DNA of 64,000 bases from Patulibacter sp. SYSU D01012 (GCF_017916475.1 NZ_JAFMTB010000001.1:310001-374000); one strand, 5' to 3'. Shown: positions 9,100 through 18,259, counted from the stretch's first letter. Program-made: numbers and translations. The notes: generated by a model from the sequence alone, not told the origin.

Positions 9100-9166
9100 C
9101 CGGAACCTGCACCGAACCTGCAGCCTCCGGCGGCGACCGGGGGCCGGAACCTGCACCGAACCTGCA
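9100..9166. repeat. pair of 23-bp direct repeats upstream of the M23 peptidase
   Basis: The same 23 bases occur at 9100-9122 and 9144-9166 (period 44). Within each copy AACCTGCA occurs twice, separated by CCG, so the octamer is present four times. The block ends 44 bp before the peptidase start codon. Two evenly spaced sites suggest a regulator operator or an RNA leader element; no known riboswitch consensus fits. Confidence 0.5.
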
Positions 9167-9210
9167 CGCGGGCCGGCGAAGGGGCCCGGACGCGGCACGC
9201 TCCTCGAGCC

Positions 9211-10296
9211 ATGTCGCGGGCAACCCCACCACGAGCCGCAGCGCGCACCGCGCCGACGGCCGTGAAGACGACAGCGGTCCTTCTTGCCGCCGTGACCCTG
9301 TCGTGCGCCGCGAGCGTCGGTGCCTCCGCTGCCGAGCCAGCAACGGAGGCACCGGCGCCCGTCGCGGCCTCGAGCCGCACCGGCGGCCTCGCCGGGAGCG
9401 ACGCCGCGAAGGCGGCCGCCGCGGTCAACCCGAACGGCACGCCGCCCGTCCCCGCCGAGATCCCCGACGTCCCCGCCCGCGTCCGCGCGAGCGTCGGTCG
9501 CTACGTCCTCTCGTCCAGCACCTGGACGACCGGCACCGCCGCCCCCAGGATCTCCGTCCGCCTGAACGCCGCCAAACGCACCGTCGCGCGCGTGCAGGTC
9601 CGGGTCGAGGACCGCTCCACGAGCCGCGTCGTCACCCGCCAGTCCCTCGGCGTCGTCCGCTCCGGCGTCGACGTCTCCACCGCCGTGACCTCGCGCCTGG
9701 CCAAGCGCCCCGGGGCGTACCGCCTGCGGCTCATCGTCCGCGACGTCACCGGTCACGAGGACCGCGCCCGCGCCCGCACGCTGCGCGTCACCGCCCCGGC
9801 GCCGGCGAAGGCCGCCACCGCGCCGGCCGCCGCGCCGACCGCTGCCGCCCCCGGGCAGTACGTCTTCCCGGTCCAGGGCGCCTGCAACTTCCGCTCCCTC
9901 CAAGCGCAGCGCTTCCACGCCGGCCGCGACGGCGGACGCCAGCACAACGGCCAGGACATCGGCACGTTCGACGGCTACCCGCCCGTCGTCGCGGTGACGG
10001 CCGCGACCGTCGACCAGGTGTTCTACGACGCCGCCGGCGGCGGCTGGACCGTCGTCTTCAACGGCGACGACGGCACCGCCTACGGCTACCTGCACCTGAA
10101 GCCCGGCTCGATCCTCGTGCAGCCCGGCACCCGCGTCGTGGCCGGTCAGCAGGTCGCCAACGCCGGCAAGTCGGGCGGCGACTACGACCCGCACCTGCAC
10201 TTCGAGATGCGGCCGATCCCGTGGGGCCAGAACCGCGACAAGGCCGTCGATCCGCTGCCGCTGCTCGAGCGCCTGCCGAACACGTGCACCGGGTGA
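9211..10296 (+). CDS. secreted M23 family metallopeptidase
   Basis: Cell-wall endopeptidase of the LytM/M23 fold, 361 residues, likely exported and acting on peptidoglycan. The N-terminus is a signal peptide (basic start, hydrophobic AVLLAAVTLSCAASVGASAA, cleavage near residue 41). An Ala/Pro linker and a beta-rich domain (about 75-195) follow. The M23 domain at about 215-355 carries HNGQDIG (zinc His and Asp, near 245) and HLHFE (near 330). ATG 9211 begins the signal peptide; a longer in-frame reading upstream is shadow of the DUF4395 gene. The gene is followed by a strong hairpin. A pair of 23-bp direct repeats upstream may control it. Confidence 0.92.
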   Translation: MSRATPPRAAARTAPTAVKTTAVLLAAVTLSCAASVGASAAEPATEAPAPVAASSRTGGLAGSDAAKAAAAVNPNGTPPVPAEIPDVPARVRASVGRYVLSSSTWTTGTAAPRISVRLNAAKRTVARVQVRVEDRSTSRVVTRQSLGVVRSGVDVSTAVTSRLAKRPGAYRLRLIVRDVTGHEDRARARTLRVTAPAPAKAATAPAAAPTAAAPGQYVFPVQGACNFRSLQAQRFHAGRDGGRQHNGQDIGTFDGYPPVVAVTAATVDQVFYDAAGGGWTVVFNGDDGTAYGYLHLKPGSILVQPGTRVVAGQQVANAGKSGGDYDPHLHFEMRPIPWGQNRDKAVDPLPLLERLPNTCTG

Positions 10297-10306
10297 GCGT
10301 GCCGTG

Positions 10307-10341
10307 AGGCGACCGCCGCTCGGGAGGAGCGGCGGTCGCCT
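10307..10341 (+). terminator. intrinsic terminator-like hairpin after the M23 gene
   Basis: A perfect 15-bp stem (10307-10321 with 10327-10341) around a 5-nt loop GGGAG begins 11 nt after the peptidase stop codon. No U-tract follows, as is common in high-GC actinobacteria. Confidence 0.75.
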
Positions 10342-10415
10342 GACGGCACCTGCGCCGCGCGTCCCCCGGGCCGCGCGGCGCGCCGGGCCGATCCTCCGGT
10401 ACTCTGAACGGCCCT

Positions 10416-10488
10416 GGCGGGATAGCTCAGTTGGTAGAGCACACGACTGAAAATCGTGGTGTCCCCGGTTCGAGTCCGGGTCTCGCCA
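10416..10488 (+). tRNA. tRNA-Phe (anticodon GAA)
   Basis: A 73-nt cloverleaf. The acceptor arm GGCGGGA pairs with TCTCGCC, the D-arm contains AGCTCAGTTGGTAGAGC, the anticodon stem CACGA/TCGTG encloses loop CTGAAAA with anticodon GAA at 10449-10451, and the T-arm contains GGTTCGAGTCC. The discriminator base is A at 10488; the 3' CCA is not encoded and must be added after transcription. TACTCT at about 10400 is a plausible -10. A perfect terminator hairpin follows 4 nt later. Confidence 0.98.
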
Positions 10489-10491
10489 TCC

Positions 10492-10519
10492 CGAAAGCCC
10501 CGCGATCGCGGGGCTTTCG
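10492..10519 (+). terminator. terminator after tRNA-Phe
   Basis: A 28-bp perfect palindrome with arms reading CGAAAGCCCCGCGA and its complement, immediately after the tRNA. It ends the tRNA transcript; the 3' arm contains a short T-run. Confidence 0.85.
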
Positions 10520-10752
10520 CGTTCCCGGGCCGCGGCGGGCACCGCCGGTCGTGGCGGGCCCCGTCGGCGCCCGGCGTCTGACAGGCGTCCAGAACCGGCG
10601 CGGACGGCGTCGACCGTGCGTCCGTCGTGTGCGGAACGCCCCACGGGCCAACCGGGGGTTCGTTAGGGTCGCGCCGGTGCGCCGCCCGGCAGTCGGACGG
10701 CGCGCCCCCGACCCCGTCGACGGCGCTTCCCCCCGGTGCCGTCGCACCATCC

Positions 10753-11196
10753 GTGCCGAACCCCCCGTCGTCCCGGACGCTCGCTCGCGTCCCCGAGCTC
10801 GTCGTGCGCCTGCAGCGCCTCGGTCATGCCGCGCGCCTCGTCGATCGCACGGAGCGGCGCCGCGTCCCCGAGCGCGTGGGCGCCACGGCCTTCGACCTGC
10901 TCGAGGGCATGGTCGACGTCATCGAGCGCCGCGGTCGCGCCCGTCAGCACCTCGTGGTGCGGCTGCGGGTCGAGGACGGGATGCTGATCGTCTCCGTCCA
11001 GAGCACCGCGGCGCCGGGCTCACAGGACCCCGTCCTGCGCGGCGATCCGGAGGAGCCCCGCGCCCGCGCCCGCGTCGAGGCGCTCGGCGGCGACCTGACG
11101 GGGCTGCCGACCGCCGGCCACGGCTGGATCTGGATCGCGCGCCTGCCCCTCGCGCCGCCGGCCCCGGACGGCGTGCCGGGCGCGGCAGCCGGGTAG
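10753..11196 (+). CDS. short histidine-kinase-like ATPase-domain protein, start uncertain
   Basis: A protein of about 147 residues. Its end (RARARVEALGGDLTG ... WIWIARLPL) resembles the last box of NarL-type sensor-kinase ATPase domains, and the middle (ATAFDLLEGMVDVIERRG, then LVVRLRVEDGMLIVSVQS) resembles the N-box region. No sensor, dimerisation histidine or complete G-boxes are visible, so it may be a degenerate or stand-alone ATPase domain. The start is unclear: GTG 10753 is in frame, but a leaderless-type TAGGGT at 10664-10669 points to GTG 10677 in another frame. Two runs of six C lie between, so a frameshift is possible. Malic enzyme follows 9 nt after the stop. Confidence 0.5.
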   Translation: MPNPPSSRTLARVPELVVRLQRLGHAARLVDRTERRRVPERVGATAFDLLEGMVDVIERRGRARQHLVVRLRVEDGMLIVSVQSTAAPGSQDPVLRGDPEEPRARARVEALGGDLTGLPTAGHGWIWIARLPLAPPAPDGVPGAAAG

Positions 11197-11205
11197 GCGG
11201 CGGGC

Positions 11206-12342
11206 ATGGCCTCCGCCGACGACCGCGCCCTCGAGCTCCACCGCCGCCTGCGGGGCAAGGTGGAGAGCCGGCCGAAGGCCGAGCTGGACGAGGACACCCT
11301 GGGGCTGCTCTACTCGCCGGGCGTGGGCGCCGCCAGCCGCGCGATCGCCGACGACCCGGACGCCGTCACCGAGCTGACCGGCCGCGGCAACGCCGTCGCC
11401 GTCGTCTCCGACGGCTCGGCCGTGCTGGGGCTGGGCGACGAGGGGCCGCTCGCCGCGCTGCCCGTCCTCGAGGGCAAGGCGCTCCTGTTCCGCGCCCTCG
11501 CGGGCATCGACGCGGTGCCGATCGCGCTCGACGTCGCGGACGAGGACGCGTTCGTGGCCGCCGTCGCCGCGATCGCGCCCGGCTTCGGGGCGATCAACCT
11601 GGAGGACGTCGCCGCCCCGGCGTGCTTCGAGATCGAGCGCCGCCTGCGCGAGGCCCTGGACGTCCCGGTCGTCCACGACGACCAGCACGGCACCGCGATC
11701 GTCGTCGTCGCGGGCCTCGTGAACGCCTTCCGCGTCGCCGGCCGGCCGCTCGAGGACGCGCGCGTGGTGATCGTCGGCGCGGGGGCGAGCGGCAACGCGA
11801 CGGCGCGCCTGCTGCACGCGCACGGCGTCGGCGCGCTCGCGGTGACCGACAGCCACGGCGCGCTCGGCCCCGGACGCGACGACCTCGACGACGTGAAGGC
11901 GGATCTCGTCGCGGACCTGGGCCTGGACGACGAGGGCGACGTCGGGGACGTCCTGCGCGGCGCCGACGCCGTCGTCGGCCTGGCGACCCCGGGCGCGTTC
12001 GGCTTGGACGACGTCCGCGCGATGGCGGACGACCCGGTCGTCTTCGCGCTCGCGAACCCCGATCCCGAGGTCGAGCCGGACGACGCCCGCGCGGCCGGCG
12101 CGGTCGTCGTCGCCACCGGCCGCAGCGACCACCCCAACCAGGTCAACAACGTCCTCGCGTTCCCCGGCATCTTCCGCGGCGCGCTCGACGGCGGGCTCCG
12201 CGAGGTCGACGACGCCGCGTGCCTGCGCGCCGCGAAGGCCCTCGCGGCGCTGGTGGACGACCCCCGCGCCGACCGCATCCTGCCCCCGGTGCTCGACGAC
12301 GGGGTCGTCCCGGCGGTGGCCCGGGCGGTGGCGGGGACCTGA
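11206..12342 (+). CDS. NAD(P)-dependent malic enzyme
   Basis: Oxidative decarboxylation of malate to pyruvate in the cytoplasm; 378 residues, the short bacterial form without a phosphotransacetylase domain. Visible motifs are LLYSPGVGAASR (about 35), the catalytic-lysine region LEGKALLFR (about 88), the metal-binding INLEDVAAPACFEIE and HDDQHGTAIV (about 157) and the Rossmann motif VIVGAGASGNATA (about 187). The conserved SDHPNQVNNVLAFPGIFRG follows near 305. It starts 9 nt after the preceding ATPase-domain gene and may be co-transcribed with it. Confidence 0.95.
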   Translation: MASADDRALELHRRLRGKVESRPKAELDEDTLGLLYSPGVGAASRAIADDPDAVTELTGRGNAVAVVSDGSAVLGLGDEGPLAALPVLEGKALLFRALAGIDAVPIALDVADEDAFVAAVAAIAPGFGAINLEDVAAPACFEIERRLREALDVPVVHDDQHGTAIVVVAGLVNAFRVAGRPLEDARVVIVGAGASGNATARLLHAHGVGALAVTDSHGALGPGRDDLDDVKADLVADLGLDDEGDVGDVLRGADAVVGLATPGAFGLDDVRAMADDPVVFALANPDPEVEPDDARAAGAVVVATGRSDHPNQVNNVLAFPGIFRGALDGGLREVDDAACLRAAKALAALVDDPRADRILPPVLDDGVVPAVARAVAGT

Positions 12343-12460
12343 CGCCCGTCGGCGAGCCACCCGAGACGGCGCGCCCCGGATCGTCCGCGGCCGCCTCCCG
12401 GCTCTCCGACGTCGGTCCACCGCGCGGCCCGTCGCGGCGGCCACGGCCGATCCCCTGGGC

Positions 12461-13474
12461 GTGGAGCGCCCCGCCCGCATCCGTCGTCACCTCTCCTACG
12501 CGAACGTCGCCGCGACGCTCGCCCTCGTCCTGGGCACGTCCGGCGGCGCCTACGCCGCGGTGAAGTCCGGGGACGACGGGGGGTCGCGCCGGATCCTCGG
12601 CTGCTTCGGCGAGGACACGGGCACGTTGCGCGTCGTCGCCAGCCAGGCGCGCTGCGGCCGCCGCGAGACGCCGATCTCGTGGAACGCGCAGGGCCCGCGG
12701 GGACGCACCGGCGAGCGGGGGGCGATGGGCGCCCGCGGGCCGCAGGGCGCGGTCGGCGTGCGCGGCGCCGACGGCGGCGTGGGCATCCCGGGCACGCCCG
12801 GCGTGCAGGGGCTGACCGGCGGCGCGGGCGCGACCGGGCCGCAGGGGATCCAGGGGATCGCCGGCATGCCCGGCGCCGGCGTCCGCGGCGCCGCCGGCGG
12901 CCGGGGGGCGAAGGGCGACCGGGGAGGCGCGGGCCCGGCCGGCGCCCGCGGCGGCACGGGCGCGGACGGCGCCGCGGGGCCGCAGGGCGTCGCCGGGCCG
13001 CAGGGCGCGACGGGGCCGCAGGGCGCGGCGGGCGCCACCGGCGCCCAGGGCGCCGCCGGCCCGGCCGGCCCGAAGGGGGATCCGGGTCAGGCGGGCCCGA
13101 GCCAGGTGGCGTGGGTCCGCGGCCCGGTCGCCACCCTCCCGGCGGGCGACCACCTGCTGCTCGTCGACGCGACGATCGTCGGCGACAGCCAGGACGCGCA
13201 GGTGGTCTGCACGCCCCGGCGCGTCAGCGACGAGACGACGGGCGCCGTGCAGGTGACGAGCCAGCCGCAGGCCTCGACGGCCGGGCGGGGGCAGCGCCAG
13301 GTCGCCCACGGCACGGCGATCGTCCGGTCGAACGGCGCGCTCGTCGTCGACGCCGCCTGCACCGCCACGAGCTCGAGCGAGGCCGGCGCGGGGCCGCCCG
13401 AGGTCCACGTCGTCCTGCACGCCGTGCGCACCGGCAGCACGACCGAGCTGCCGGCCGGGACCGTCGCGCCCTAG
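12461..13474 (+). CDS. secreted collagen-like Gly-X-Y repeat protein
   Basis: A 337-residue exported protein. A basic N-terminus with HLSYANVAATLALVLGTSG acts as signal or anchor (to about residue 33). A small domain with Cys48 and Cys65 (LGCFGEDTGTLRVVASQARC) follows, then about 44 uninterrupted Gly-X-Y triplets (about 78-210) and a beta-rich C-terminal domain with two further cysteines. The triplets are rich in Pro, Ala, Gln and Arg, with one KGDRG and one KGDPG stabilising motif. The family is common at the surface of Solirubrobacterales; function unknown. The GTG start is set by the signal peptide; no clear promoter box was found. Confidence 0.85.
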   Translation: MERPARIRRHLSYANVAATLALVLGTSGGAYAAVKSGDDGGSRRILGCFGEDTGTLRVVASQARCGRRETPISWNAQGPRGRTGERGAMGARGPQGAVGVRGADGGVGIPGTPGVQGLTGGAGATGPQGIQGIAGMPGAGVRGAAGGRGAKGDRGGAGPAGARGGTGADGAAGPQGVAGPQGATGPQGAAGATGAQGAAGPAGPKGDPGQAGPSQVAWVRGPVATLPAGDHLLLVDATIVGDSQDAQVVCTPRRVSDETTGAVQVTSQPQASTAGRGQRQVAHGTAIVRSNGALVVDAACTATSSSEAGAGPPEVHVVLHAVRTGSTTELPAGTVAP

Positions 13475-13493
13475 CGGCGCGCGACGCGCCACG

Positions 13494-14315
13494 ATGCGTC
13501 CCGTGCGCGCTCCGCGGCCCCTCCGTCTGCTCCTGGCCCTGCTGCTGGGGACGCCCCTGCTCGTCGCCCCCGCCGGCGCGGCCGTCACGCCGCCCCCGGC
13601 CGGCGCCCCCTTCGACTACCAGCTCGGCGGCGCCTACCCGCCCGACCCGGGCGTGACGGTCGTGGTGCGCGACCGCACCGTCGCGCCGGCCCCCGGCGCC
13701 TACGGCGTCTGCTACCTCAACGCCTTCCAGACCCAGCCGGGCGCGCTGGACTGGTGGCGCCGCCGGCACGGGTCGCTGCTGCTCCGGCGGCACGGGCGGC
13801 TCGTCGCCGACCCGGACTGGCCCGACGAGGTCCTGCTCGACGCCTCCACCGCGCCCCGCCGCCGCGCGATCGCGCGCATCGTCGGCCGCTGGCTCGACGG
13901 CTGCGCCCGCGCCGGCTACCGCGGCGCCGAGCTGGACAACCTGGACTCGTGGACCCGCTCGCGCGGCCGCCTGCGCCGCGCCGACGCGGTGGCCCTGGCC
14001 CGCCTGCTCGTCGCCCGCGGGCACCGCGCGGGCCTGGCGGTCGCGCAGAAGAACGCGGCCGAGCTGGCCGCCGGCGCCCGGGCCCGCATCGGCTTCGACT
14101 TCGCCGTGGTCGAGGAGTGCGAGCGCTACCGCGAGTGCGACGCCTACGCCCGCGAGTACGGCGACCGGCTGCTCGAGGTGGAGTACGGCGACGCCGGCGG
14201 GCTGCCGGTGCTGCGGCGGGCGTGCGCGGCGCGCGGCGGTCGCGTCTCGATCGTCCTGCGCGACCGCGACCTGGTCGCCCGCGGGCGACCAGGACACCTG
14301 CGCCGCACCTGCTGA
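13494..14315 (+). CDS. secreted GH114 family glycosidase (first copy)
   Basis: A 273-residue exported TIM-barrel protein of glycoside hydrolase family 114, whose characterised members are endo-alpha-1,4-polygalactosaminidases. A signal peptide (LRLLLALLLGTPLLVAPAGA) is followed by PFDYQLGGAYPPD and later AELDNLDSW (about 145-153), which holds the conserved acidic residues. LAVAQKNAAE and GFDFAVVEECERYRECDAYA follow. The protein is closely similar throughout to the GH114 protein at 31926-32759 (FDYQ-GGAY, YLNAFQTQP, DNLDSW, IGFDFA), so they are paralogs. It starts 19 nt after the collagen-like gene and could share its transcript. The substrate is inferred only from the family. Confidence 0.85.
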   Translation: MRPVRAPRPLRLLLALLLGTPLLVAPAGAAVTPPPAGAPFDYQLGGAYPPDPGVTVVVRDRTVAPAPGAYGVCYLNAFQTQPGALDWWRRRHGSLLLRRHGRLVADPDWPDEVLLDASTAPRRRAIARIVGRWLDGCARAGYRGAELDNLDSWTRSRGRLRRADAVALARLLVARGHRAGLAVAQKNAAELAAGARARIGFDFAVVEECERYRECDAYAREYGDRLLEVEYGDAGGLPVLRRACAARGGRVSIVLRDRDLVARGRPGHLRRTC

Positions 14316-14431
14316 GCCGGGGCGGACCCCGCGGCCCGCGCCGTCGGGGCGTGCGCCCCGAGGCGCGGACCGCCGCGCCGGGCCGGCCGCCGCGCGGGCC
14401 GGCCCCGGGCGCGGCGCCAGCCCGCGGGGCC

Positions 14432-15253
14432 TCAGCCCGCGAGGGCCTTGAAGCGCTCCATGTTCGCGGTCATCGCGGTCTCGGTCGGCAGGCGCTCCAT
14501 GCTGGACGCGCCGAAGAAGCCGGAGACGCCCGTCGTGCGCTCCAGGACGTACGCGGCGTCCTCGGGCTCGGCGATCGGCCCGCCGTGGCACAGGACGATC
14601 ACGTCCTCGCGAATCGCGACCGCGGCGTCGCGCATCGCCTGGATCCGCTCGACGCAGTCGTCCAGGGTCAGCGCGGTGTGGGCGCCGATCGAGCCCTTCG
14701 TCGTCAGGCCCATGTGGGGGACGAGGACGTCGGCGCCCGCCCGGGTCATCGCCTCGGCCTGCTCGACGTCGAAGACGTACGGCGCCGTCAGCAGCCCGCG
14801 GCGGTGCGCCTCGGCGATCATCTCCACCTCGAGGGCGAAGCCCATCCCCGTCTCCTCCAGGTTCTGGCGGAAGACCCCGTCGATCAGGCCGACGGTCGGG
14901 AAGTTCTGCACGCCGGCGAACCCGGCGGCCTCCACCTCGGCGAGGAACCGCGGCATCACCCGGAACGGGTCGGTGCCGCACACGCCGGCGAGGACCGGGG
15001 TGTCGCGCACCACCGGCAGCACCTCGCGCGCCATGTCCAGGACGATCGCGTTCGCGTCGCCGTACGGCATCAGGCCGGCCAGCGACCCGCGGCCCGCCAT
15101 CCGGTAGCGGCCCGAGTTGTAGATGATGATCAGGTCGCCGCCGCCGGCCTCGGCGCACTTCGCCGACAGGCCGGTGCCGGCCCCGGCGCCGATCACGACG
15201 CCGCCCTCCGCGACGGTCCTCCGCAGGCGCTCGCGCGCGTCCGCTCCGTTCAT
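14432..15253 (-). CDS. PEP-hydrolase-family TIM-barrel protein (C-terminal half of Tm-1)
   Basis: A 273-residue TIM-barrel protein of the phosphoenolpyruvate hydrolase family. Motifs include [20 protein letters not shown] near the N-terminus, [60 protein letters not shown] and a late [14 protein letters not shown]. In plants this domain is fused behind a UPF0261 domain in tomato Tm-1. Here its ATG overlaps the stop of the UPF0261 gene by 4 nt (ATGA), so the two are translationally coupled and probably form one complex. The biochemical role in bacteria is not established. It converges with the first GH114 gene. Confidence 0.87.
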   Translation of the reverse strand: MNGADARERLRRTVAEGGVVIGAGAGTGLSAKCAEAGGGDLIIIYNSGRYRMAGRGSLAGLMPYGDANAIVLDMAREVLPVVRDTPVLAGVCGTDPFRVMPRFLAEVEAAGFAGVQNFPTVGLIDGVFRQNLEETGMGFALEVEMIAEAHRRGLLTAPYVFDVEQAEAMTRAGADVLVPHMGLTTKGSIGAHTALTLDDCVERIQAMRDAAVAIREDVIVLCHGGPIAEPEDAAYVLERTTGVSGFFGASSMERLPTETAMTANMERFKALAG

Positions 15254-16494
15254 GCCGATGCTCCTTCCGTGGGGGTGGTGCCCGCCGCGCGCACGTGCGC
15301 GTCGAGCCGGTCGACGGCCGCCGCGGCGAACGCCGGATCGTTGACGTGCAGGTCGAGCTCGACGAGCTCGACGCGGTCGCCCAGGCCGTCCCGCAGCGCG
15401 GCGAAGAGCGCCTCGTCGGCGGCCTCGTCGCGGAACGGCTGACCGTCCGTGTCGAGCGCGGACAGGCCGCGGCGGGGGATCAGGACGGTCGTCGGCCCCT
15501 GCGCGGCCGACAGCTTCTCCGCGATCTCGCGCCCCAGCGCGGCGCACTCGTCCGCGGTCGTGCGCATGAGCGTGACCGACGCGTTGTGCTCGTACAGCTG
15601 CCGGTCGCGGAACGCCGGCGGCACGGTGGCGACGGGACCGAAGTTGACCATGTCGAGCGCGCCGAGCGAGACGACCTGGGGCACGCCCGCGGCGCCGGCG
15701 GCGCGCAGGCGGTCGGGCCCGGCGGTCAGCACGCCGCCGACGAGCTCGTCGCACAGCTCGGTGGTCGTCAGGTCGAGCACGCCGGCGAGGAACCCGTCCT
15801 GGACGAGCGCCTCGAGCGCGCGCCCGCCGGTGCCGGTGGCGTGGAACACGAGCACCTCGTAGCCGCGCTCCTCCAGCAGCCGCCGCGCCTCGTCGACCGC
15901 GGGGGTGGTGACGCCGAACATCGTCGCCCCGACGAGCGGCCGGTCGCCGGGCACCTCGACCGCCGGCGCCGCCACCATGCCGGCGAGCGCCGCGGCGGCG
16001 TTGGACAGCACGCGGGCCGACACGCGGTTGACGCCCGCCACGTCGGTGACCGCCGGCATGATCGCCAGGTCGCTGCCGCCGACGTAGTGCGACACGTCGC
16101 CGCCGGCCATCGTGGAGACGACGAGCTTGGGCACGCCCACCGGCAGGGCTCGCATCGCCTGCGCGGCGATCGTCGTGTTGCCCGAGCCGCCGGCGGCGAG
16201 GGCGCCCTGCACCCGGCCCTCGTCGTACAGGCGCCGCAGCACGACGGCGGCGCCGGCGGCCATCGCCGCGACAGCGGACCCGCGGTCGTTCCCCGCCTCG
16301 AGCGCGGCCGAGTCGGCGCCGCCGGCCGCGGCGACCTCGGTGCGCGGCACGTCCGGGACGAGCGCGCGCGGGGCGCGGACGCCGACGTCGATCAGCAGCA
16401 CCTCCGCGCCCTGGGCGCGGAGCCGGTCCCGCAGGTACGCGTACTCGGTCTCCTTCGTGTCGAGGGTTCCCAGCAGCGCGACGGTGGGGGTCAT
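15250..16494 (-). CDS. UPF0261 / Tm-1-like ATP-binding protein
   Basis: A 414-residue protein of the UPF0261 family. The N-terminal [20 protein letters not shown] is the family hallmark, followed by [36 protein letters not shown] and a second Rossmann-like half ([32 protein letters not shown]). It corresponds to the N-terminal half of tomato Tm-1. GGAGG ends 6 nt before the ATG, so this operon is leadered, with TAGGGA about 45 nt upstream as the nearest -10-like box. The downstream TIM-barrel gene overlaps by 4 nt. Cellular function unknown. Confidence 0.9.
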   Translation of the reverse strand: MTPTVALLGTLDTKETEYAYLRDRLRAQGAEVLLIDVGVRAPRALVPDVPRTEVAAAGGADSAALEAGNDRGSAVAAMAAGAAVVLRRLYDEGRVQGALAAGGSGNTTIAAQAMRALPVGVPKLVVSTMAGGDVSHYVGGSDLAIMPAVTDVAGVNRVSARVLSNAAAALAGMVAAPAVEVPGDRPLVGATMFGVTTPAVDEARRLLEERGYEVLVFHATGTGGRALEALVQDGFLAGVLDLTTTELCDELVGGVLTAGPDRLRAAGAAGVPQVVSLGALDMVNFGPVATVPPAFRDRQLYEHNASVTLMRTTADECAALGREIAEKLSAAQGPTTVLIPRRGLSALDTDGQPFRDEAADEALFAALRDGLGDRVELVELDLHVNDPAFAAAAVDRLDAHVRAAGTTPTEGASA

Positions 16495-16783
16495 GGACGC
16501 CTCCGGTGTTGAGGACGGATCCCGCCCATTGTCTCCCTACCGCTCGTTCGGCGTCGCGCGCCCGGCGCGCCGCATGCCCCGGCCGAGGGGGATCCGGCCG
16601 CCGAAGCGGACCCTGGAGTCCGCCGCCCGGGGCCCGGCGCGCGGCGGCGCGGGCACGGGAGTAGGTTCGGGGGACGGAGGCCCGTCGACCGGCGCCGTCC
16701 GGCGCCCGCCCGCCGGGCGCGCGGCGGCCGGCCGGTCCTCCGCCCCGGGCCGGCCCCGGGTGCCCCCACGGAAGGAGAAGCAG
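16495..16783. other. divergent intergenic region, no gene seen
   Basis: The stretch carries the leaders of the UPF0261 operon and of the universal stress gene. A TAGGTT box near 16662 could start a leader of about 110 nt for the stress protein. Frames here give only Arg/Pro-rich shadow translations. Confidence 0.5.
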
Positions 16784-17269
16784 ATGATCCTGGTGTCCTA
16801 CGACGGCTCCGACGACGCCCGCGCGGCGATCGCCCACGTCGGCCGCACCATGCCCGGCGCCGAGGTGACCGTGCTGACGGTCTGGGAGCCCTTCATGAGC
16901 CAGATGGCGCGCAGCGGGGCCCTCGGCCTCGGCGCCGGCTACCTCAGCGACGACGCCGAGGTCGACGCGGCCAACCGCAAGGGCGCGGAGGAGCGCGCCG
17001 CCGAGGGCGCGAAGCTGGCCGAGGAGGCCGGGCTGACGGCGACCTCGCGCATCGCCGAGCGCCGCGAGGGCATCGCCGAGGCCGTCCTGCACGAGGCCGC
17101 CGAGCTCGACGCCGACCTGATCGTCACCGGCTCCCGCGGCCTGACGGGCGTCCGCTCCGTCCTGCTCGGGTCCGTCTCGCACGCGCTGCTGCAGCACGCC
17201 GACCGCCCGGTGACGGTGGTGCCGTCCCCGGCCGTGGTCGACGAGCGCCGCCGCCGCGCGCAGGGCTGA
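16784..17269 (+). CDS. universal stress protein, UspA family
   Basis: A cytoplasmic 161-residue single-domain UspA protein. It starts with [18 protein letters not shown], and the ATP-binding signature G-2x-G-9x-G-S is present near the C-terminus as [17 protein letters not shown]. The final PVTVVPS strand is typical. The central loop ([20 protein letters not shown]) is longer than in minimal members. GGAG at 16773-16776 lies 7 nt before the ATG, so unlike many neighbours this gene has a Shine-Dalgarno leader. It converges with the next membrane-protein gene. Confidence 0.92.
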   Translation: MILVSYDGSDDARAAIAHVGRTMPGAEVTVLTVWEPFMSQMARSGALGLGAGYLSDDAEVDAANRKGAEERAAEGAKLAEEAGLTATSRIAERREGIAEAVLHEAAELDADLIVTGSRGLTGVRSVLLGSVSHALLQHADRPVTVVPSPAVVDERRRRAQG

Positions 17270-17286
17270 CGCCGCCGGCCGCCGGA

Positions 17287-18186
17287 TCAGGGGCGGCGGC
17301 CCGCCGCAGGCCCCTGCTGCGCCCGCGCCGCGGCCTCGTCCGCGGCGCGCTGCTGCACCTCGCGGGCGGCGGCCTCGAGCGCCTCGTCCTCGCCGCGGTC
17401 CGGGCCGTGGGGCGCGGGCGAGCGGTGCGGCAGCTCGATCGGGAAGCCGCCGATCGCCGAGCGCAGCCGCTCCGTGATCCGGGTGGCCAGGCGGTGCGGG
17501 CCGAAGCGCTCGTCGGCGCGCCGCTGCCGCTCCGGATCGCGCGCGCCGTAGCGCCACCGGGCCCAGGGCGACCCCGGCCGCGCGAGCCGCACGACCGCCC
17601 ACAGGCCGACGGGCGGGAACACGAGCGTGCCGAAGCCGTGCAGGTAGCGCGACTTCGCGAAGCAGACGCCGCTGACGAGCAGCACGCCGAGCGAGTAGCC
17701 CAGCGACACGAGCGTGGCGAGCAGGTCGTCGCCCGTCACCTGCAGGGGGTTGATCCCCAGGAAGACGAGGCCCATGAACGCCGCGGTGATCGCGACGGCG
17801 TCGATCGACGTGCGGCCCTCGCGCGCCCAGTACACGTCCTGCAGGTACACCCACAGGGCGAACTCGTCGAACGTCAGGCCGACGCCGATCCCGAACAGGA
17901 CGGCGGAGACCTCGAACCAGCCCGACTGCCCCTGCAGCGCGAAGCCCAGGGTGCCGCCGCCCATCATCAGGACGATGCCCCACACCAGGTGGTGCAGGTG
18001 CACGCCGCTGTCCGTGACGACGCTGCCGGGCCACCACGGGAAGCGGTCGCTGCGGGCCATCCGGGCGCTCGTGCGGATGAACAGGAACGAGCCGAGGAAC
18101 GCGGCCAGGACGAGGAAGATGCCCTGGCGGCCGGGCTCCTGGACGTACTCGCGCCACAGGTCCCCCGGGATCGCGGCGAGCAGCAT
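17287..18186 (-). CDS. integral membrane protein with HLHH motif
   Basis: A 299-residue protein with six or seven hydrophobic helices in the first 200 residues ([90 protein letters not shown]) and a charged Arg/Ala-rich cytoplasmic tail. The histidine cluster VHLHHLVWG and the acidic FDEFALW within membrane segments could bind metal or a quinone-like ligand. I do not assign a family. TAGGTT at 18196-18201 is 9 nt before the ATG. Confidence 0.75.
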   Translation of the reverse strand: MLLAAIPGDLWREYVQEPGRQGIFLVLAAFLGSFLFIRTSARMARSDRFPWWPGSVVTDSGVHLHHLVWGIVLMMGGGTLGFALQGQSGWFEVSAVLFGIGVGLTFDEFALWVYLQDVYWAREGRTSIDAVAITAAFMGLVFLGINPLQVTGDDLLATLVSLGYSLGVLLVSGVCFAKSRYLHGFGTLVFPPVGLWAVVRLARPGSPWARWRYGARDPERQRRADERFGPHRLATRITERLRSAIGGFPIELPHRSPAPHGPDRGEDEALEAAAREVQQRAADEAAARAQQGPAAGRRP

Positions 18187-18259
18187 GGGCCCCGGAACCT
18201 ACCCGCTGCGGGATTCCGCCCGCGCCGCCCGTCGTCCGCGCGGCGCGGCGGGCGGACGC

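Noticed and set aside
8999-9210. c-di-AMP (ydaO-type) riboswitch before the M23 peptidase
   Set aside because: Such switches precede some actinobacterial wall hydrolases, but the gap is too short and lacks the conserved segments.
10431-12563. 710-codon + strand frame starting in tRNA-Phe
   Set aside because: Arg-rich shadow of the malic-enzyme region; begins inside a tRNA.
14432-18157. 1,241-codon reverse-strand open frame spanning several genes
   Set aside because: It only merges the real TIM-barrel gene with shadow sequence of UPF0261, UspA and a membrane protein.
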